64,000 nucleotides of DNA. Source: Megalobrama amblycephala (Eukaryota > Chordata > Actinopteri > Cypriniformes > Xenocyprididae). The notes below the pieces were generated by a model. The model saw only the letters and a program-made list of their open reading frames with translations, searched no databases and was not told where the DNA came from. Position numbers and translations under genes: made by a program. Location: contig NC_063058.1 in NCBI RefSeq assembly GCF_018812025.1, forward strand, positions 23,219,797 to 23,283,796. Reading direction: 5' to 3'. Positions 26,801 through 42,000 of this stretch are shown here, piece after piece. How positions within the stretch are numbered: the stretch's first letter is position 1; the number at the start of each line of letters is the position of its first letter.

Positions 26801-28975
26801 TGGCGTTACTTTTGGATACAGATTTACTCATGAAGTTATAACAGAGATAAAGGATTAATCACATACTTACAGCTTTTCTCTCTCTTCCTTATTCCATTCA
26901 AACAAGAAAATGTCAAAAAAAACAGCACAGGGAAAATTGGACCATCAAACACTTTGGGCTTTACTGAAAAGCATAATAAAAGATTCAAATCTGATTATTC
27001 AGTAGTTGTAAATCATAAACGTATACAGTTATTTTGGTAACACTTTATTTTAGGGTCCAATTCTCACTTTTATCTAGTTGCTTATTAGCTTGCATATTAC
27101 TATGATATTGGCTGTTTACTTACAAGGCACATATTAATGTCTTATTCTGCATGATCTTATTCTATATCCCTTAATCCTACTCTATACCTGAACTTAACTA
27201 CTACCTTACTAACTATTAATAAGCAGTAATTAGGAGTTTGAGGCAAAAATCATAGTTAATAGTGAATAGGTGTTCCCCATACCCAAGTGTTACCAATATT
27301 TTCCGTACTCAGTAAGTGTAGAGATGCTTTTTTTAAAATTAAAATAAAAACTTCAACCACACAACAGCAATCACCACATTAATATTAAATCTTGCTGTCA
27401 TTCTACTGTTAGTTCAATATAAAAGTTATTGTTTGTTTGTTTGAAAAAAAGAAACCACATAAAGTCACTAACCTCCACTAGTGAGTCCAAATCCAAACAT
27501 CAGGAAGATGTATTGAAACCAAATCAGAAAATACATGCACACTACAGCAACATATTCAAATTTAGCAGATATCCATTTCACTATCTCTCCATGCCATGGC
27601 ATCTTCTGCTCTCTGAGTTTAGTCAGCTCTGTAATACAAAATTCAAAGTAAACATGTAAATGTTTTATTCATATCTGTGTTAAGCATAGTGATTTAACAT
27701 TAGAGGCTTAACACTGTGATCATCAAAACTTAAAAATCAACAGCAAGATGACAGGAAGACACAGGAAGTGACAAACATTTGTCCATGGGGATTATTGTGA
27801 AAATAAAGATTACTCAGAGTCAGTCTCACCAACACACTATATGTATATCACTACCAACAGAAATAAAATTCTCAAAGAGGTTTCTACAAAAACTGATGAA
27901 TAACGGGAGTCTGATAAATACAATTTCATCACACTTCGTACATTTCTAAATTAGAAAAATAAATAGAAATAAATCAGAAAAACTCACGCCTAATGATGTA
28001 GAGGATGCAGAGAAAAACTAATACTCCAAACAAAGTAATTATTCCCACTTTGTCAGTCTCTTCAAGACGTATAGTCCTTTCCCAATTCCGTCTAAAAAAA
28101 CCTGTCTCACAAGAACATAAAATAAACAGGATCTGTCATGTTAATATAATTTATTAAAAACCATATGTGTTGTGACTAATAAAAACACTGTATATTTATA
28201 AATATGATAACATATGATGAATGTTGTGAAATATTTGGATTTACAAACCTGAATAGTAAACTATTGCAAAAACAGCTAAATCTAAGTTAAGGACTGAAGA
28301 TTTAATCCATCTTCTAATATTATCTGTAAAAAGAAATGATTTGATGATGTTAAAATGTCCTGTTAGCAGCAGTGATAAAACTGAACATATTAAAATTCAC
28401 ATTTACATAAAAGAAATAATACAATATATACAAATATATACATCCTTGTTTATATTACTTTGTGGGGTCCAAATAACCCCACTAACATAGTAAGATGTGG
28501 AATTTACAACGTAATGAGTCGGACCCCACAAAGACAACATCTTCAAAATCATATATGTGACCCTGGACCACAAAATCAGTCATAAGGGTCAGTTTTTTGA
28601 AATTGAGATTTATACATCATCTGAAAGCTGAATGATTAAGCTTCATGTATGGTTTGTTAGGATAGGACAATATTTGGTCATATACAACTATTTGAAAATC
28701 TGGAATCTGAGGGTGCAAAAAAAATAGAAATATTGAGAAAATTGCCTTTCAAGACCTGAAGGCATTTTTGGAGTTGTTGTTTTTTTTTCTGAGTGACAAA
28801 CACAAAAAACTCCAAAACTGTAGCAAGAAGAGTCAAAAGGTTGGTATCGTTGATAGAACACTTTTTACATTTTTAGAAAATATAAATTACATTACAATTC
28901 AGCATTTTCTTTCTGAGCAACTGCTGATAAAATCAAACATAAAATTATAAAATTAAAAAATGAGAAAATTAATAA

Positions 28976-29042
<67 letters not shown>

Positions 29043-30386
29043 TATTATAATTTTACCTATCATTCATTATTATTTGACATACAATAATTTAGGAAGACAA
29101 TAAGATAGGAGGAAAATAATTTTTTGATGAAGTTCTCCTACATGCGATCTATATCTGGATCAAATTATGTGGTGATAGCATAAAGTAATCAAAAGTTACA
29201 GCATTTGGAACCAAGGTAGCCTTTTTGTCCTTTGCCCATTAGGGGGAGTCAAGGGATAAACAATTAAAATCCATGAGGAATATTTTGTGATATGTCAAGG
29301 GATTATGTTGATTTTGGACTCATTTTAATCACGAGAATCTGCTTTAAATAATGCTGTGCCATTTTCTACAATCTGTTCATGAGTATGAGACAGTTATGAG
29401 TAAAAATGCCACTTGAAATCTACATATTTTTTTTAGATAAATTATGAAAACATTTTTTTCTATTTATCAGCAAATAACTCAGCACTACTTAGGAGTTAAT
29501 CAAATTGGCTACATGCATTGTAAAGTTCAGACTCTAAGCTTTCAAACGAGACCTATTTTCAAGGCAGTAGTTTTGAAAAATATGATTATTAATGTTTTCG
29601 TTGCTTGGTGGCACCAGCTGGCGGTACACTCCAGTTTATAGGGACTACACTTTACTTAATATCCTAATGATTTTTTGCATAAAAGAAAAATCGATAATTT
29701 TGACCCACACAATGTCAGCTATTGCTACAAATATACCCGTGCAACTTACGACTGGTTTTGTGGTCCAGCGTCACATATGAGAATGTTTGACAAAATCTTA
29801 AAAGTCAGTATAGTATGGCCCTTCCCTACACTATAACTAAGCCTATCCTCCACAGGAACCTAACGTAATTAAAAAAAAGTCTTATAAATACCATGCACAT
29901 CATACACACACACTTTGCCTGAGTGTCAATGTGCATACTATTCATCCTAAATAGTATGTGATATTAGTAATATTCAATACTATTTAGGGTGGTTAGTATG
30001 CATATTGGGATACAGGGTATGTCTAGTCTCGTCTTAGACTCACCTGATGTCCTCCTGTATTATCACTCACCTGAAGTCTACCTACCTGCTGTTTGTCTCC
30101 TCACCCGAATCTCCTATCTTCAGTCTCCGATCTCCAGTCTCCAGCTCTGTGTCTCCTTCCAAGCTCTGTGTGCTTGTCCTACAAAAGAAAGAAAGGAAAG
30201 TTATTTATATACTGTATTATCATCAATGACTGATAACATGTGTTTGTGTGTGTGGCAACTCACCCTTCTGTTGGTCTCCATCTGCTTCCAACTCATCTGT
30301 CATATATTTCATCTAATACCATTGCCTTAGCCATTGCCATTATTTATACTTACCAGTCTCTCTAGTATGTTTCCTGACAATAACAT

Positions 30387-30446
<60 letters not shown>

Positions 30447-30607
30447 AAGTAAGATTGTTAGAATTATGTTAGGTTCCTGTGACAGGTAGGTTTAGGTGCA
30501 GGGAAGGGAAGGACGATAGTATACTGAGTCAACATTTAGTCTCATATAAAAGATTTTGTCCTTGTTGGGTCCAAGTAAAAGACCCGACAAAGTATAATAA
30601 TAAATAC

Positions 30608-30655
<48 letters not shown>

Positions 30656-33600
30656 GGGAAGTCCTTTAAATATGGTGCAATCCAAATCAACATCAGAGGC
30701 CTCAGAATTTGCAGAGTACAGCAAAGGGTGGTCTCGTACAGAGATCCTAAAATTAAACCAGATCGTTTTATGATTAGAATCTAACATTAATCACGATGCA
30801 CTGGCATGCACTTTTATGCATTTTATGCTTGTTGTTGAGACCTCAAATAAGGTGTCAGAATGACACTGTCTTTCTAATTTTGTGTCAATAGTTTGGCAAT
30901 ACAGTGCATCCGGAAAGTATTCACAGCACTTCACTTTTTCCACATTTTGTTATGTTACAAATTAATTATTTTCCTCAAAATTCTACAAATAGTACTCCAA
31001 AATGACAATGTGAAAGAAGTTTGTTTGAAATCTTTGCAAATTTATTAAAAATTAAAAATAAATATGCATGTACATAAGTATTCACAGCCTTTGCCATGAC
31101 ACTCAAAATTGAGCTCAGATGCATCCTGTTTCCACTGATCATCCTTGAGTAGGGCTGAACGATTTTGGAAAATAATCTAATTGCGATTATTTAATCCATT
31201 TTGGAATAAGGCTGTAACATAACATAATGTGGGAAAAGTGAAGCGCTGTGAATACTTTCCTGGATGCGCTGTATATCTGGGAACACAGAAACACTCACCT
31301 TCAATAACACCCCAGAGGACAAAAGCAAAAAATAAAATGATATTTGGAAGAATCACATGAAAACACCCCAGAGTCCCGACATGTTTTCTTGCGGTGGTGT
31401 CTGAAATGGAAATACAGACTGTCAGAGAAGTAAATGGTGCATTTACATATATTCCTACTGTAATTCATGATTACTTCAGGTAGTTATAAAGCATTTAGTA
31501 GTTGTCAGTTAACTTTATCTAAAGTGAGGACTATTTATGCCTTGTAAAGCTTTTATAAAGGATGTTTAGCTGCTCAGTTTTCTTCTAAACAGAAAAAGGA
31601 AACACAGAGTGATAAAGAACCAAAAAAAAAAAAGAAACTGTACACTTGATATAACATGAAAAATAAACCTCTGCAATGTCATAGAAATTAAAAATTTCGG
31701 TACACCTCCAGAAAACAACTGTGCAGTAAAATGAAACTAAGCTTTTGCAATTGGATATAAAAATACATAGTGTAAACATTGCTGAATAAAAATTTACCAG
31801 TGCCAACACTGGATTACAGGAGTGCCAAAAATACAGCAAAATACAATCAGACTGAGAGTTTGCTTTCTGAGCACCTTGCAGTCATTGGGTGGAATGAATG
31901 GTAAAGTACAAGCAGTGTGAAACGTGAAGCAATAAAATCCAGAATTCCATTTACCCAGGATTTTACAATGTCCCAGGGTTTCAAGTGTGAAAAGCCCTCA
32001 TTTGTGACTCACTGTTTGCACTGAATTTTCGCACAGCCATGAAACTGAAACATGGAAACTTTCTTACTACACCAGGGGCCGTATTCACAAAACATCTTAA
32101 GGCTAAAAGTAGCTCCTAACTTGCCGATTTAGGAGAAACTCTTAAAAATAATGGCCGTGTCAATCCTAATTTTAGGACTCCTAAAATTTTGCTCTAAGAG
32201 TATTTTACAACGCTTTTTAGCACTAAAACTAGCTCCTAAGTCTGTGAAACGCTAGGAGTAGTCAAGAGGACTCCTGAGTCACTCCTGAGTCACCTAATCC
32301 AGCCAAAGACACTGCAGTAGTGATAGAGCCTTGGGTGCTGAACTTTCTTCATAAATGCAATACATATTTTGATTTATAGATTTAAATCTACGATAAGACC
32401 CCAAAATTAAATCTTTAATAAATAAATAAACAATGTCTGATTACCTGTGGCAGTGGTTTTCATGAGTTCACACTTACAAATGATCAAATAGAGTAAAAAA
32501 TATAAGGGTATTTGGTGTGCTGTCCAAGGGGATCGAGGACTCCAAGCTTGGAATTTAAACCAAACCCAAAGACAGTTAGACAGTTTGAACGCTCTCCTCC
32601 CAAACTTTGTTTATAAAACATATTTTGTCGCTTGAATTCTGCATTCTCTTGAGACCCAGACATGTAAGAGGCTGGCAATTAACTGAACGTATACTAGTTT
32701 AATTAGTGACACTTAGCCTACATTTTAAAACCTTTATTTGAATATGGCAACATTTTTATTAAAAACCTTTATTTGAATATGGCAACATTTTTATTAAAAA
32801 TCTTTATTTGAATATGGCAACAAGATACCTCATTCTACAATATTTCTATGATCGCTGACAGAGACTCCTCCCCCATCAGCCAATCACTGTGGACATCATC
32901 CATAGAAACGAGGTCAAACCCGCCCTTACTCTTAGCTTAAAGGATTAGTTCAATTTCAAATAAAATATTCCTGATAATTTACTCACCCTCATGTCATCCA
33001 AGATGTTCATGTCTTTCTTTCTTCAGTTGAAAAGAAATGAAGGTTTTTGATGAAAACATTCTCCTTATATTGGACTTCAGTGGAGCCCAAACAGTTGAAG
33101 GTCAAAATTACAGTTTCAGTGCAGCTTCAAAGAGCTTTAAACGATACCAGACGAGGAATAAGGGTCTTATCTAGCGAAACCATCGGCCATTTTTGAAAAA
33201 AATGTAACTGTATATGCTTTATATAAACAAATGATCGCCTTGCACGTGCTTCTGCTTTCCGTATTCCTCAAAACGCTTACACCATATGTCCTATGCCTTC
33301 CCTATTTTACTTATGGTAAAAAAACGAAGAAAATAAAACGAAACTGGCGCCGCGTTTGTTCCGTAAGTAGAATAGGGTGTGCAAGCACGTGCAAGCCGTT
33401 AATTTGTGTTTATAAAGCATACAGTTGTATTTTTTTAGAAAATGACCGATCATTTCGCTAGATAAGTCCCTTATTCCTCTTCTGGTATCATTTAAAGCTC
33501 TTTGAAGCTGCACTGAAACTGTAATTTCAACCGTTTGGTGCCCATTGAAGTCCACTATATGGAGAAAAATCCTGAAATGTTTTCATCAAAAACCTTAATT

Positions 33601-36006
33601 TCTTTTAGACTGAAGAAAGACAGACATGAACATCTTGGATGACATGGGGGTGAGTAAATTATCAGGAAATTTTAATTAAAAGTGGACTAATCCTTTAAGC
33701 AAAAATGATACTGTACTTTGTAACTGTGTACACTTTACAATGTGACCTTGTAAATGTATGAATTGAGAGAGAGAGGGTTGGGAGGGTTACTTGTAGTGAA
33801 ATGTATTCCACTACAGAACACACAATACATGTTTTCCAAAACTGGCCAGTGGCTTGTTCCAAAGTTGGTCAAAGTAAGTTTACCTTGTTTTAAGGATTTT
33901 TATCAAATGTCTTACTTTTAGAAATGTTTGAAACAAGCAGTTAACTGATTAGTCAGTGTCAAGGGAGCGCATGGCTGCATATCAGCTCCACCAAACTCCA
34001 ATCCGATGTTTTGCAGGAATATATGAAGAGTTCTTTTCCAAAACGCTATAAATCCATTTTAATAGTTTTCAAGAAAATGACATTTTTTTTACCTAGACCT
34101 ATACATTTTGTTAATATTCAATTTGTCCTGTTAAAATTGTCTATTGCCTCAGTCTGAACATGTTAAACAATGATTGTTAAATGAAATAACAATTTTGTTG
34201 ATTATAAATTCAAAGTTTTTTTTTTTTGTTTCAAATCCATCCTTTTTTTTTAGCCTTTTTATATAAAAACATCTAGAATCTCAGTATTGATTGGGTAACT
34301 ATATGTTTTAAACAGTTTACTGAACTGTTTGATCGCCTGACACGATGTCACACAATTGCACACACACACACACACACACACGAGGCGAGCCTCTTATAAA
34401 GCAGCCGTGAGTTGAGCACCTCTTCTTAGTCTTTTTATATAAAATCATCTAGAATCTCAGTACTGATCGGGTAACTATATGTTTTAAACAGTTTACTGAA
34501 CAGGTTGATCGCCTGATACGATGTTACACACTTGCGCACATACGAGGCGAGGCGAGCCGAGCCATTCAAATGAACCTATCTCGGGAACCGAGCCGAGTTG
34601 GCGCTCCGGACTCCAGCCCCCAGGTGTAGGTCTCACTGGCTCATCCAGGCCATCAAAAGAGTTAATAGAGTTTAAAGCACTCATTTTGAAGACTGAGCAC
34701 AAACAAACTCCCTCGCTTCAAAGAAACGCCATGTTAGATTGCATTGAACGCTCGCCGAATTCTGATTGGCGAGAGGAGGATATATCGCATTTAGGCTAAA
34801 AACATAGACTGTAAAAAAATATGGACGTAGTGTCCGTGACGTCACCCATAGATTTCTGAACAGCAGTTTTGACCGGGTGTGCCTCATATGCAAGCGGGAA
34901 GGAAGTCGACCGGAAGTTGAAGTCGGCCGCGTGCCGCCATCTTGTAGCAGAACTTCACTTGCGTTAGCATCCCATTGACTCCCATTCATTTTGGCGTCAC
35001 TTTGACAGCGAATAACTTTACATCTGAGGCATTTAAAGACTCCATTTGTCCATTATTTATTTCTAAAGATACACGACAATGTATAAAGGGCTCCATTACC
35101 TTCTATGTTACATTATGGCCCCGTAGAAACAGTTTTTGTAAAAATAGGCTAACGATTGCGTCATAACCACTGGACTCTCTGTCGCACAGTAGAGAAATTA
35201 CCGTACAGACAGGAGGAGAAGCTCGCAGGCAATCGGGGAGACGTCAAGAGAGAAGCCCATAGATATAGAGTCCATAAAAGCAACGGGACAAAATATTTCA
35301 ACAACGTTTTTGGGGAATTGGAAATAATTCGGTATGTGGCAAGTGAATACATATGAAGTAGCTTTTATCCACGAACTTTAATAATTTATCTACTTCATTA
35401 AATAATGAAGTATGGGTAACGGCCGGTATATTGACGGGGAATGGAGAAATTATCAGGAAATTATACAGGCAGTGTAAGAAAAATCTCAATGTCAATCGCG
35501 GTTAACGTTCCTTTATTTATTTACAGATCTACGCTTGAAGATGAATGTGATCCCCTTCATCCTGGTCGGAAGCCATCTACAAAATGTCATAGCCTACATA
35601 ACGTGAAATAAAGAAAATAGTTTTTTGTTCAAGTGTTTTTGACCATGATTTATTAGCCAAAACTGCATGATTTAACACCTAGCTCACAATTATTTGAATA
35701 TTAGCCTATGGGCAAATGTTTTACGTGAAGAGATGAAATCATGTAGAACAATAAGCAATTTTAAGAGACTATAAATGAACAGCCTATATTGAATCGATAC
35801 GAAAATGACTCGAGGGGATATTGTATACTGACAGTATGGTTCCTGAGATTATATATGTCTGTTTTGGATGGGTTACTATTCGGTTTGATGTAGATAGAAG
35901 GAAACGAACATTTTTTTAATGTGTGCGTTTATGCATGTATGTGTGCATGTGCTATTTGAATCACTTTTAATAATTTTGGATGATTGTACATGTTCTTTGT
36001 TATCTG

Positions 36007-36065
<59 letters not shown>

Positions 36066-39000
36066 ATATATTATATGTGTGTGTGTGTTCAAAATAAGCT
36101 AACTAAACTAACTAAAATGACTAAGTACTGCAGAAAGGCAAACGATTACAATCCAAAAATAGGCTATAATTTCAGAGTCGATAATAATAATAAAAGTCGA
36201 TTTTAGCCACTTCTTTTGTCAGGCCTATAATGTTTTAATGTAAGATGTCATATTGTAATTATATATAGCGTAATATGATATGATATATAATTATTATAAT
36301 ATTATTATATTATATTATGTTATTATATTATATTATGTTATTACTATACAATATGATTTGATTTCCAAAATCACACACACACAGACATATGTGAGTTTAT
36401 TCTGATGCGTCATTGAGCGTTCGAGTTCAGCTTGCTTGCACTTAACGTAACCTTATATACACCTGGCTAGTCTGAGCCCTTATTTCTGGAAAGCTGTGAT
36501 ACTTCGACCTTGGAAACTTCTGATCATCATTCAAGACATCTAAGTATTGTGTTATAGGTGGTATTTTGTTAATTCAGTGTGTTAACGCCAAAGAACTCCC
36601 CGCTCAAGCTCGCCGTCTCTGCAAGATTAACGATGGCAGTTTGCACGCACAGCTACTAGAAGATTTAGATCTGTCAGACAGGTTGCTGACGTCATCAAGC
36701 TTAGTTTGAGTCTGCGCGTCAGAAACGGAAGTGCTAAAAATCGCTAAAAATGGGCTTCACTTGTCTCAATTGAGTTCCAATGGGGTCGCTGTGTCCATTT
36801 CTTTTACTGTCTATGCTCATATGTCCTGAAAAGTGAAGCTGCGGGCTCTTTGATCGCCCCCTGGAGGCTGGATGCAGTACAGGTCATAAACCCTGCCCGC
36901 TCAATGCAGACGAATGAGACTTAAGTTAAAACATAAAAATAAATTATGCTTCAAATAAAATTTTCCGAAAGATAGTTTTGGTCATTTAAGGTAGTTGTTA
37001 TCACGCTGATTTATATTCAATTGTTCGTTTTTGTGATAAGTTTGATTTTAGCTAGCAATTTGGTGCTATAGACCTTATTTTCCAGAGAAACATGCGCGCC
37101 GCCATCTTTAGAATATTGTCTTTGAACTTCCGTTTTCGCGATAGCCCTGTATATTTCTATGGCATGGCTGTTGAAGAAGAATTAGCTGGTGAAGTGGATT
37201 TACGTGTTGTAGAGTTAACAAAAGTTATCATGACCATTGTAATGTTTAAAGCGGGTGTCTTAACAAATGTCAGTAGAACGGGAAGATTTTAAAATGAGCA
37301 GTTCATTCATAAATACATACGATCGCTGTGGAAATACAAGCCGGAAGTCAAAAGACAACGAGCGCAGCGCTGAAAAGGGGCGGGGCTACATAAGGTCTAT
37401 AGAAACAGGGCGTGTCGTCATGATTCACAGTTGATTGACAGCTTGTCTGAGGACAGTCGGGGCTTCGAGGGGAGAGTGAAGATAAATAAATAACTTAATT
37501 TTCAGTTTCTGTGTTATTTCACAATGACAAATTGAGCTCAGCAGTAAACTGTACTGACTGACCTACAGGATCTGACGGATATCTGAGCTTTTCTCTGTAA
37601 CGTTAAATGTGGGCTTCATAAGCTAATTAATAAACGTTATTAGTTAAGATAACATGCCTAAGGTTAGCCATGACGGAAAAAAGCAGGTGATCGTTATCTG
37701 GCAGTTACTAATTATTTTTATGGGTATAAAATAATAATTAGCAGGATAAAACTAATGATAGCCTACTCTAATTAATTATAGAGCACTGTCTACAGCAATT
37801 GATCTCCTGTAACGTTAGTTTAAACATTTTATTTAAAATGGCAGGACCGTTTCTGACATTTTAGAGTTGTTTCTAGTGGCATATTATATTGAGTTTATCT
37901 ACTGAATTTGCTGTTTCAAAAATATTATTGCTCTAGAAACAGAATAGCCTATTATTTTATAGGTAGAATTTTAAATTACGTACAGTTTATATAGCCTATT
38001 TAAAATACATCAATGATGACGCAGTCGTCTGGGCAGAAGTTTGATACCGCGACTCCGCCTCTGGGCTCCACTGACGATTCCTTCTGCGCATGCCCAGGTT
38101 CCAAACTGATGTTTTTGCGTAACGTGTCAGCGCCCATCGGCGTCCGTTATGGCTTCAGTTCAATACAATGGAAGGAAGCGGCGTCGCGTTGTCCATCTTT
38201 TTTTTTACAGTCTATGGCATGCAACGTCAACTGGCGGCCCGCGGGCCAAATCCGGCCCGCCAGAGATTTCCATCCGGCCCCCAGAATAATACTGAATTCA
38301 GGAATAGCCTTGTAAGAGGAAAAAGTTTAGGGCTGGTCCAAATACCATTTTTTGAGCTTCGAAGCTTCGGTAGTAATGAACATCGACTCTTCGGAGAGAG
38401 GGGCTGAACATATTTTCTCTCTAATAAAGGCAGGAATCTGTGTCTGTATGTCCGTTTGCATTTTTATTATTTCGAGAACTGTTCAGTCGACTTCACAAGG
38501 CAGTGCAGTGTCGCATTTGGTGCAATATAGATGGACACGCGAGACGCGACACATTCAGAATTAATAAACTTTTAGTAAACTACAGTCAGAACAGCGCGAG
38601 CGGGAAGCGGCCCACCTCACACGGGCAGGGCTTATGCTCCGAGAACGGACACTGCACTAGTGATATAAAACGCACACACACAGGTCTGTTAAATTAAGCA
38701 ATACTTTTAAGGTAGTCTATTTTTCTGACTAACAAATTGGCACAGTAAGGGTAGATTTAAATAAAGAAAAACGAAATTTAAATAAAGAAAAAACGAAATT
38801 TAAATAAAGAAAAACGAAATTTAAATAAAGAAAAAACGAAATTTAAATAAAGAAAAACGAAATTAAGTTAAATTAAAAACGAGATTAATTTAGATTGATA
38901 ATAACGGGTAAAAATGCTAATACATTTTGTTTCTATTATTCTATTTTCCACAATGTCAAAGCAACAAAACACAAGCTCAGACACGCACTTCGGTCCATAC

Positions 39001-42000
39001 AAACTCCGCTGTTCTGCGCTCTAGCCAGAGAACACTCCCGTTGCTGGAACACGCGTCGGTTCTATTTCTAGCATGCACGCGTTTTCCGCGTGGCTCGAGC
39101 GCGCCTGAGACGCGTGTCTCAGTGTGCAAACTCCAACCTGTTAAATATGGGAGCCGAAATAAAAACGCACACGCCACACAGCTGAGACGCTCACGCAGCC
39201 AGTGTGTCGCCGGCCTTATTCAAGGGGAATGAGAACCGTTTCGCGGGGGATCCCAGGTGTGCAAAAAAAAAAAAAAAAAAAAACGAATATTCGAATGTCA
39301 AATTTTCAAATCGAATACCAACCCACCGAACGAATATTCGAATATTCGGGTCCGTTCCATATTTATTTATTTTTAAATCTAACGGAAAAAAAAGCCTTCT
39401 GAAAAGTAGCTTGTGCCATAGCCTGCCTTCAGTCAAGAATGACGATAAACGCGTTGCTCTCATTGAACATCTTTTATTGTTTCACGTGCTCATTTTTTCA
39501 CAAATGTCAAAATTTTCCTTGCCTGGGATTTGCGCACAATTGCTTGACAGTGATGGACAGCTTGACAGCCTCACAAATATGAAGCCTAAAATATCGCTAT
39601 CGCCCCCTGGTGGCTTGCTGCAGTACAGGTAATATGTAAAAAATAACATAAATTAATCAAATAATAACATATTAGGATACAATTCGAATTTTATTTTATA
39701 TTACGAGTATCTGGCCCTTACAGTGTCTGCAGAGAAAAATTCTGGCCCTTGGACAAATATAGTTGATGACCCCTGGTCTATGGTTTTGATGCGTAAATGA
39801 GGCCGCGGCCATCTTAGCTGCACGTCACTCCCGGATAACTGAAAATGGGCAAAGAGGCGGGGAGGTGGTTTGAGCTGATGTGACTGGTTGCTGAAACCAT
39901 GCCCGCCTAGCTCGACGTGACCATGTTAGCAGCAAAGGAGCTATCTATCTAGATACTATCTAAATTATTAATGAAGATAAGTTTTATCATCAGAAAGTTC
40001 TAAAGGTTTACTGTCAATCTACGGTGTTTTTTTTAAGATATAGATGCTCCAACACCAGTAATTTGTGTTGGGTGTGTAAATAACAACATGGAAAATCAAA
40101 ATGGGACTTCATACCTTTATAATAGAGATCGCGAGATGAATCCAATCTGTGGCACTTGGGTAAAATATGAGTGTCCATTGCAAAACAAAAAACAGTACTT
40201 TTTGTCCATGAAAGATTTATATATTGTCCATTGTTTGCATCACATTTATTCTGAATGATCTGCTCTCTGTCATCGTTCATCAAGAAATAATGCAGTCTGA
40301 GCAGCGTTTATGTTGTAAAACTGTATACGATCGTATCTAACAAACAAATGAGCCGTGTCCAAAGTATATTTTTTTCAAAATAGTGCAGCAGTTTTAGTTA
40401 TAATATCCAAGCAGTGCTGTCAGAGTTGTATATCCTCCTGGTATTGTCATTGTAGTAAATCTCACAAACCAAACTTTTAGCCAATGCCACGATCCAACAA
40501 CGTGTGTTCTGTTTCTTCCCCATGCATGCACATCTACACAGACACACATCAGTCTCGAATATTATGCAGCAAGCCATATTTTATAATTGTATAAAATAAT
40601 CAAGCACAAATATGGCTGAGATGCCAAATTCAGCGGCTGGAATTAACTGAGGTAACATGACGGCTCACAGACAGCAGCGGCATCTACCTGTCACTCAAGT
40701 GACCACGCCCTTAATTATGCAGAACTTTAAGGCTTAATATAATTTAAACGGATGAGTTATAAAAAAAATTCACCCCCATCAGAGTTGTCATGAAGGGCAA
40801 CATTAGCAGTATAGACCAAAACCACAATTTGAACCAACTTGTAAACATGTTTTTTTCTGCTGTAAACTTGGCCAATTTAACATGGGACTCAGTGAGATTC
40901 TGCTCTCTTTTGGAGCCTGTCCCTAGCGGCCAGTCGATGAATCGCAGTTTAAGTCACTTCCGTATTGGCTTCACGAGAGACTGGGTGAGGTTGCTGCTTG
41001 GCTAAAAACATGTTTGGCGCTTATAGCGTTTTGGAAAGAAACTGCATCTTGCGGTACATTTTAAACAAGGAAATATAACGATTTGGCATGAAACATTGAT
41101 GGAGCAGAGAATAGGTTCAGTACACAGCAAAATGGCATGACAAACTCTTTTTTTTAATTTGGCGTTTATCGCGTTTTGGAAAAGAGCTCTTCATATGGAC
41201 ATTAAACTTTGCCCTTTAGTAGTGTCACAAATTCCGCCTCTGAAATTCCACCGTCTCTCCGTTAGAGGGTACCCTCATCTGCCAACATTCCTTGGACTTA
41301 CAGTTTTTTACAGACGCTAGGACACATTTCTCAATACTTGGGTCACTTTTGCAAAACTCTTCACACAGTGAGCACAACAGAAGTCTATGTGGGCTAAACT
41401 GAGGATCAATTATCATTGCTTTGGCACAAAATGCATTCAATGACTACATCTCATGAATTCTTTTCTCACTCAGACACAACAACTGCCAAAACTCTTTGTA
41501 CATACAGGCCAGTTTGCACATGCTTACATACTGTTTTCAAAACTGTTAAACTTATGTGCAAAACAATAACATAATACAAAACTGAATAAGACAGAAATAT
41601 GCTGCATTTCTACAGTAATATTGTAATGAAATATATGCTGAATCTAAAAAATCAAATACTATCAAAGCAATTAGATGAAACTGAACACCTACACAAGCAT
41701 TCGTTTTTCAATTTCATTATCATCCATTCAAAGAGGAAAACTTCGGAATAATTTTGTACTGTTATGTAAACAAGGTTCATGTAACAAACTGCAGTGAATT
41801 ATAAACAATAGACAGTGTTATTCTTGTTTTGTTAAGAAATTTTACAAAAGAATACATTGTATAATGATACCTGATGTTAGTGTTTTTATGTCAGTATTTT
41901 ATGACTGAGAAAGTGTGTTTGTTGGGTGAAAACCTTTGCTAGTGTTCTGGAAGAATGAGTTGATTTGAGACATGAATGAAGTGTTTTGGTAGATTTAGTG

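Noticed and set aside
30542..30787. 81-aa minus-strand ORF across the CA repeat (…CVCVCVCV)
   Set aside because: It reads through the splice donor and uses a frame that does not fit the phase-1 chain; the exon in the other frame gives a membrane helix.
35919..36206. 95-aa plus ORF with repeated Ile-Tyr
   Set aside because: Produced by translation of the (TA)n microsatellite.
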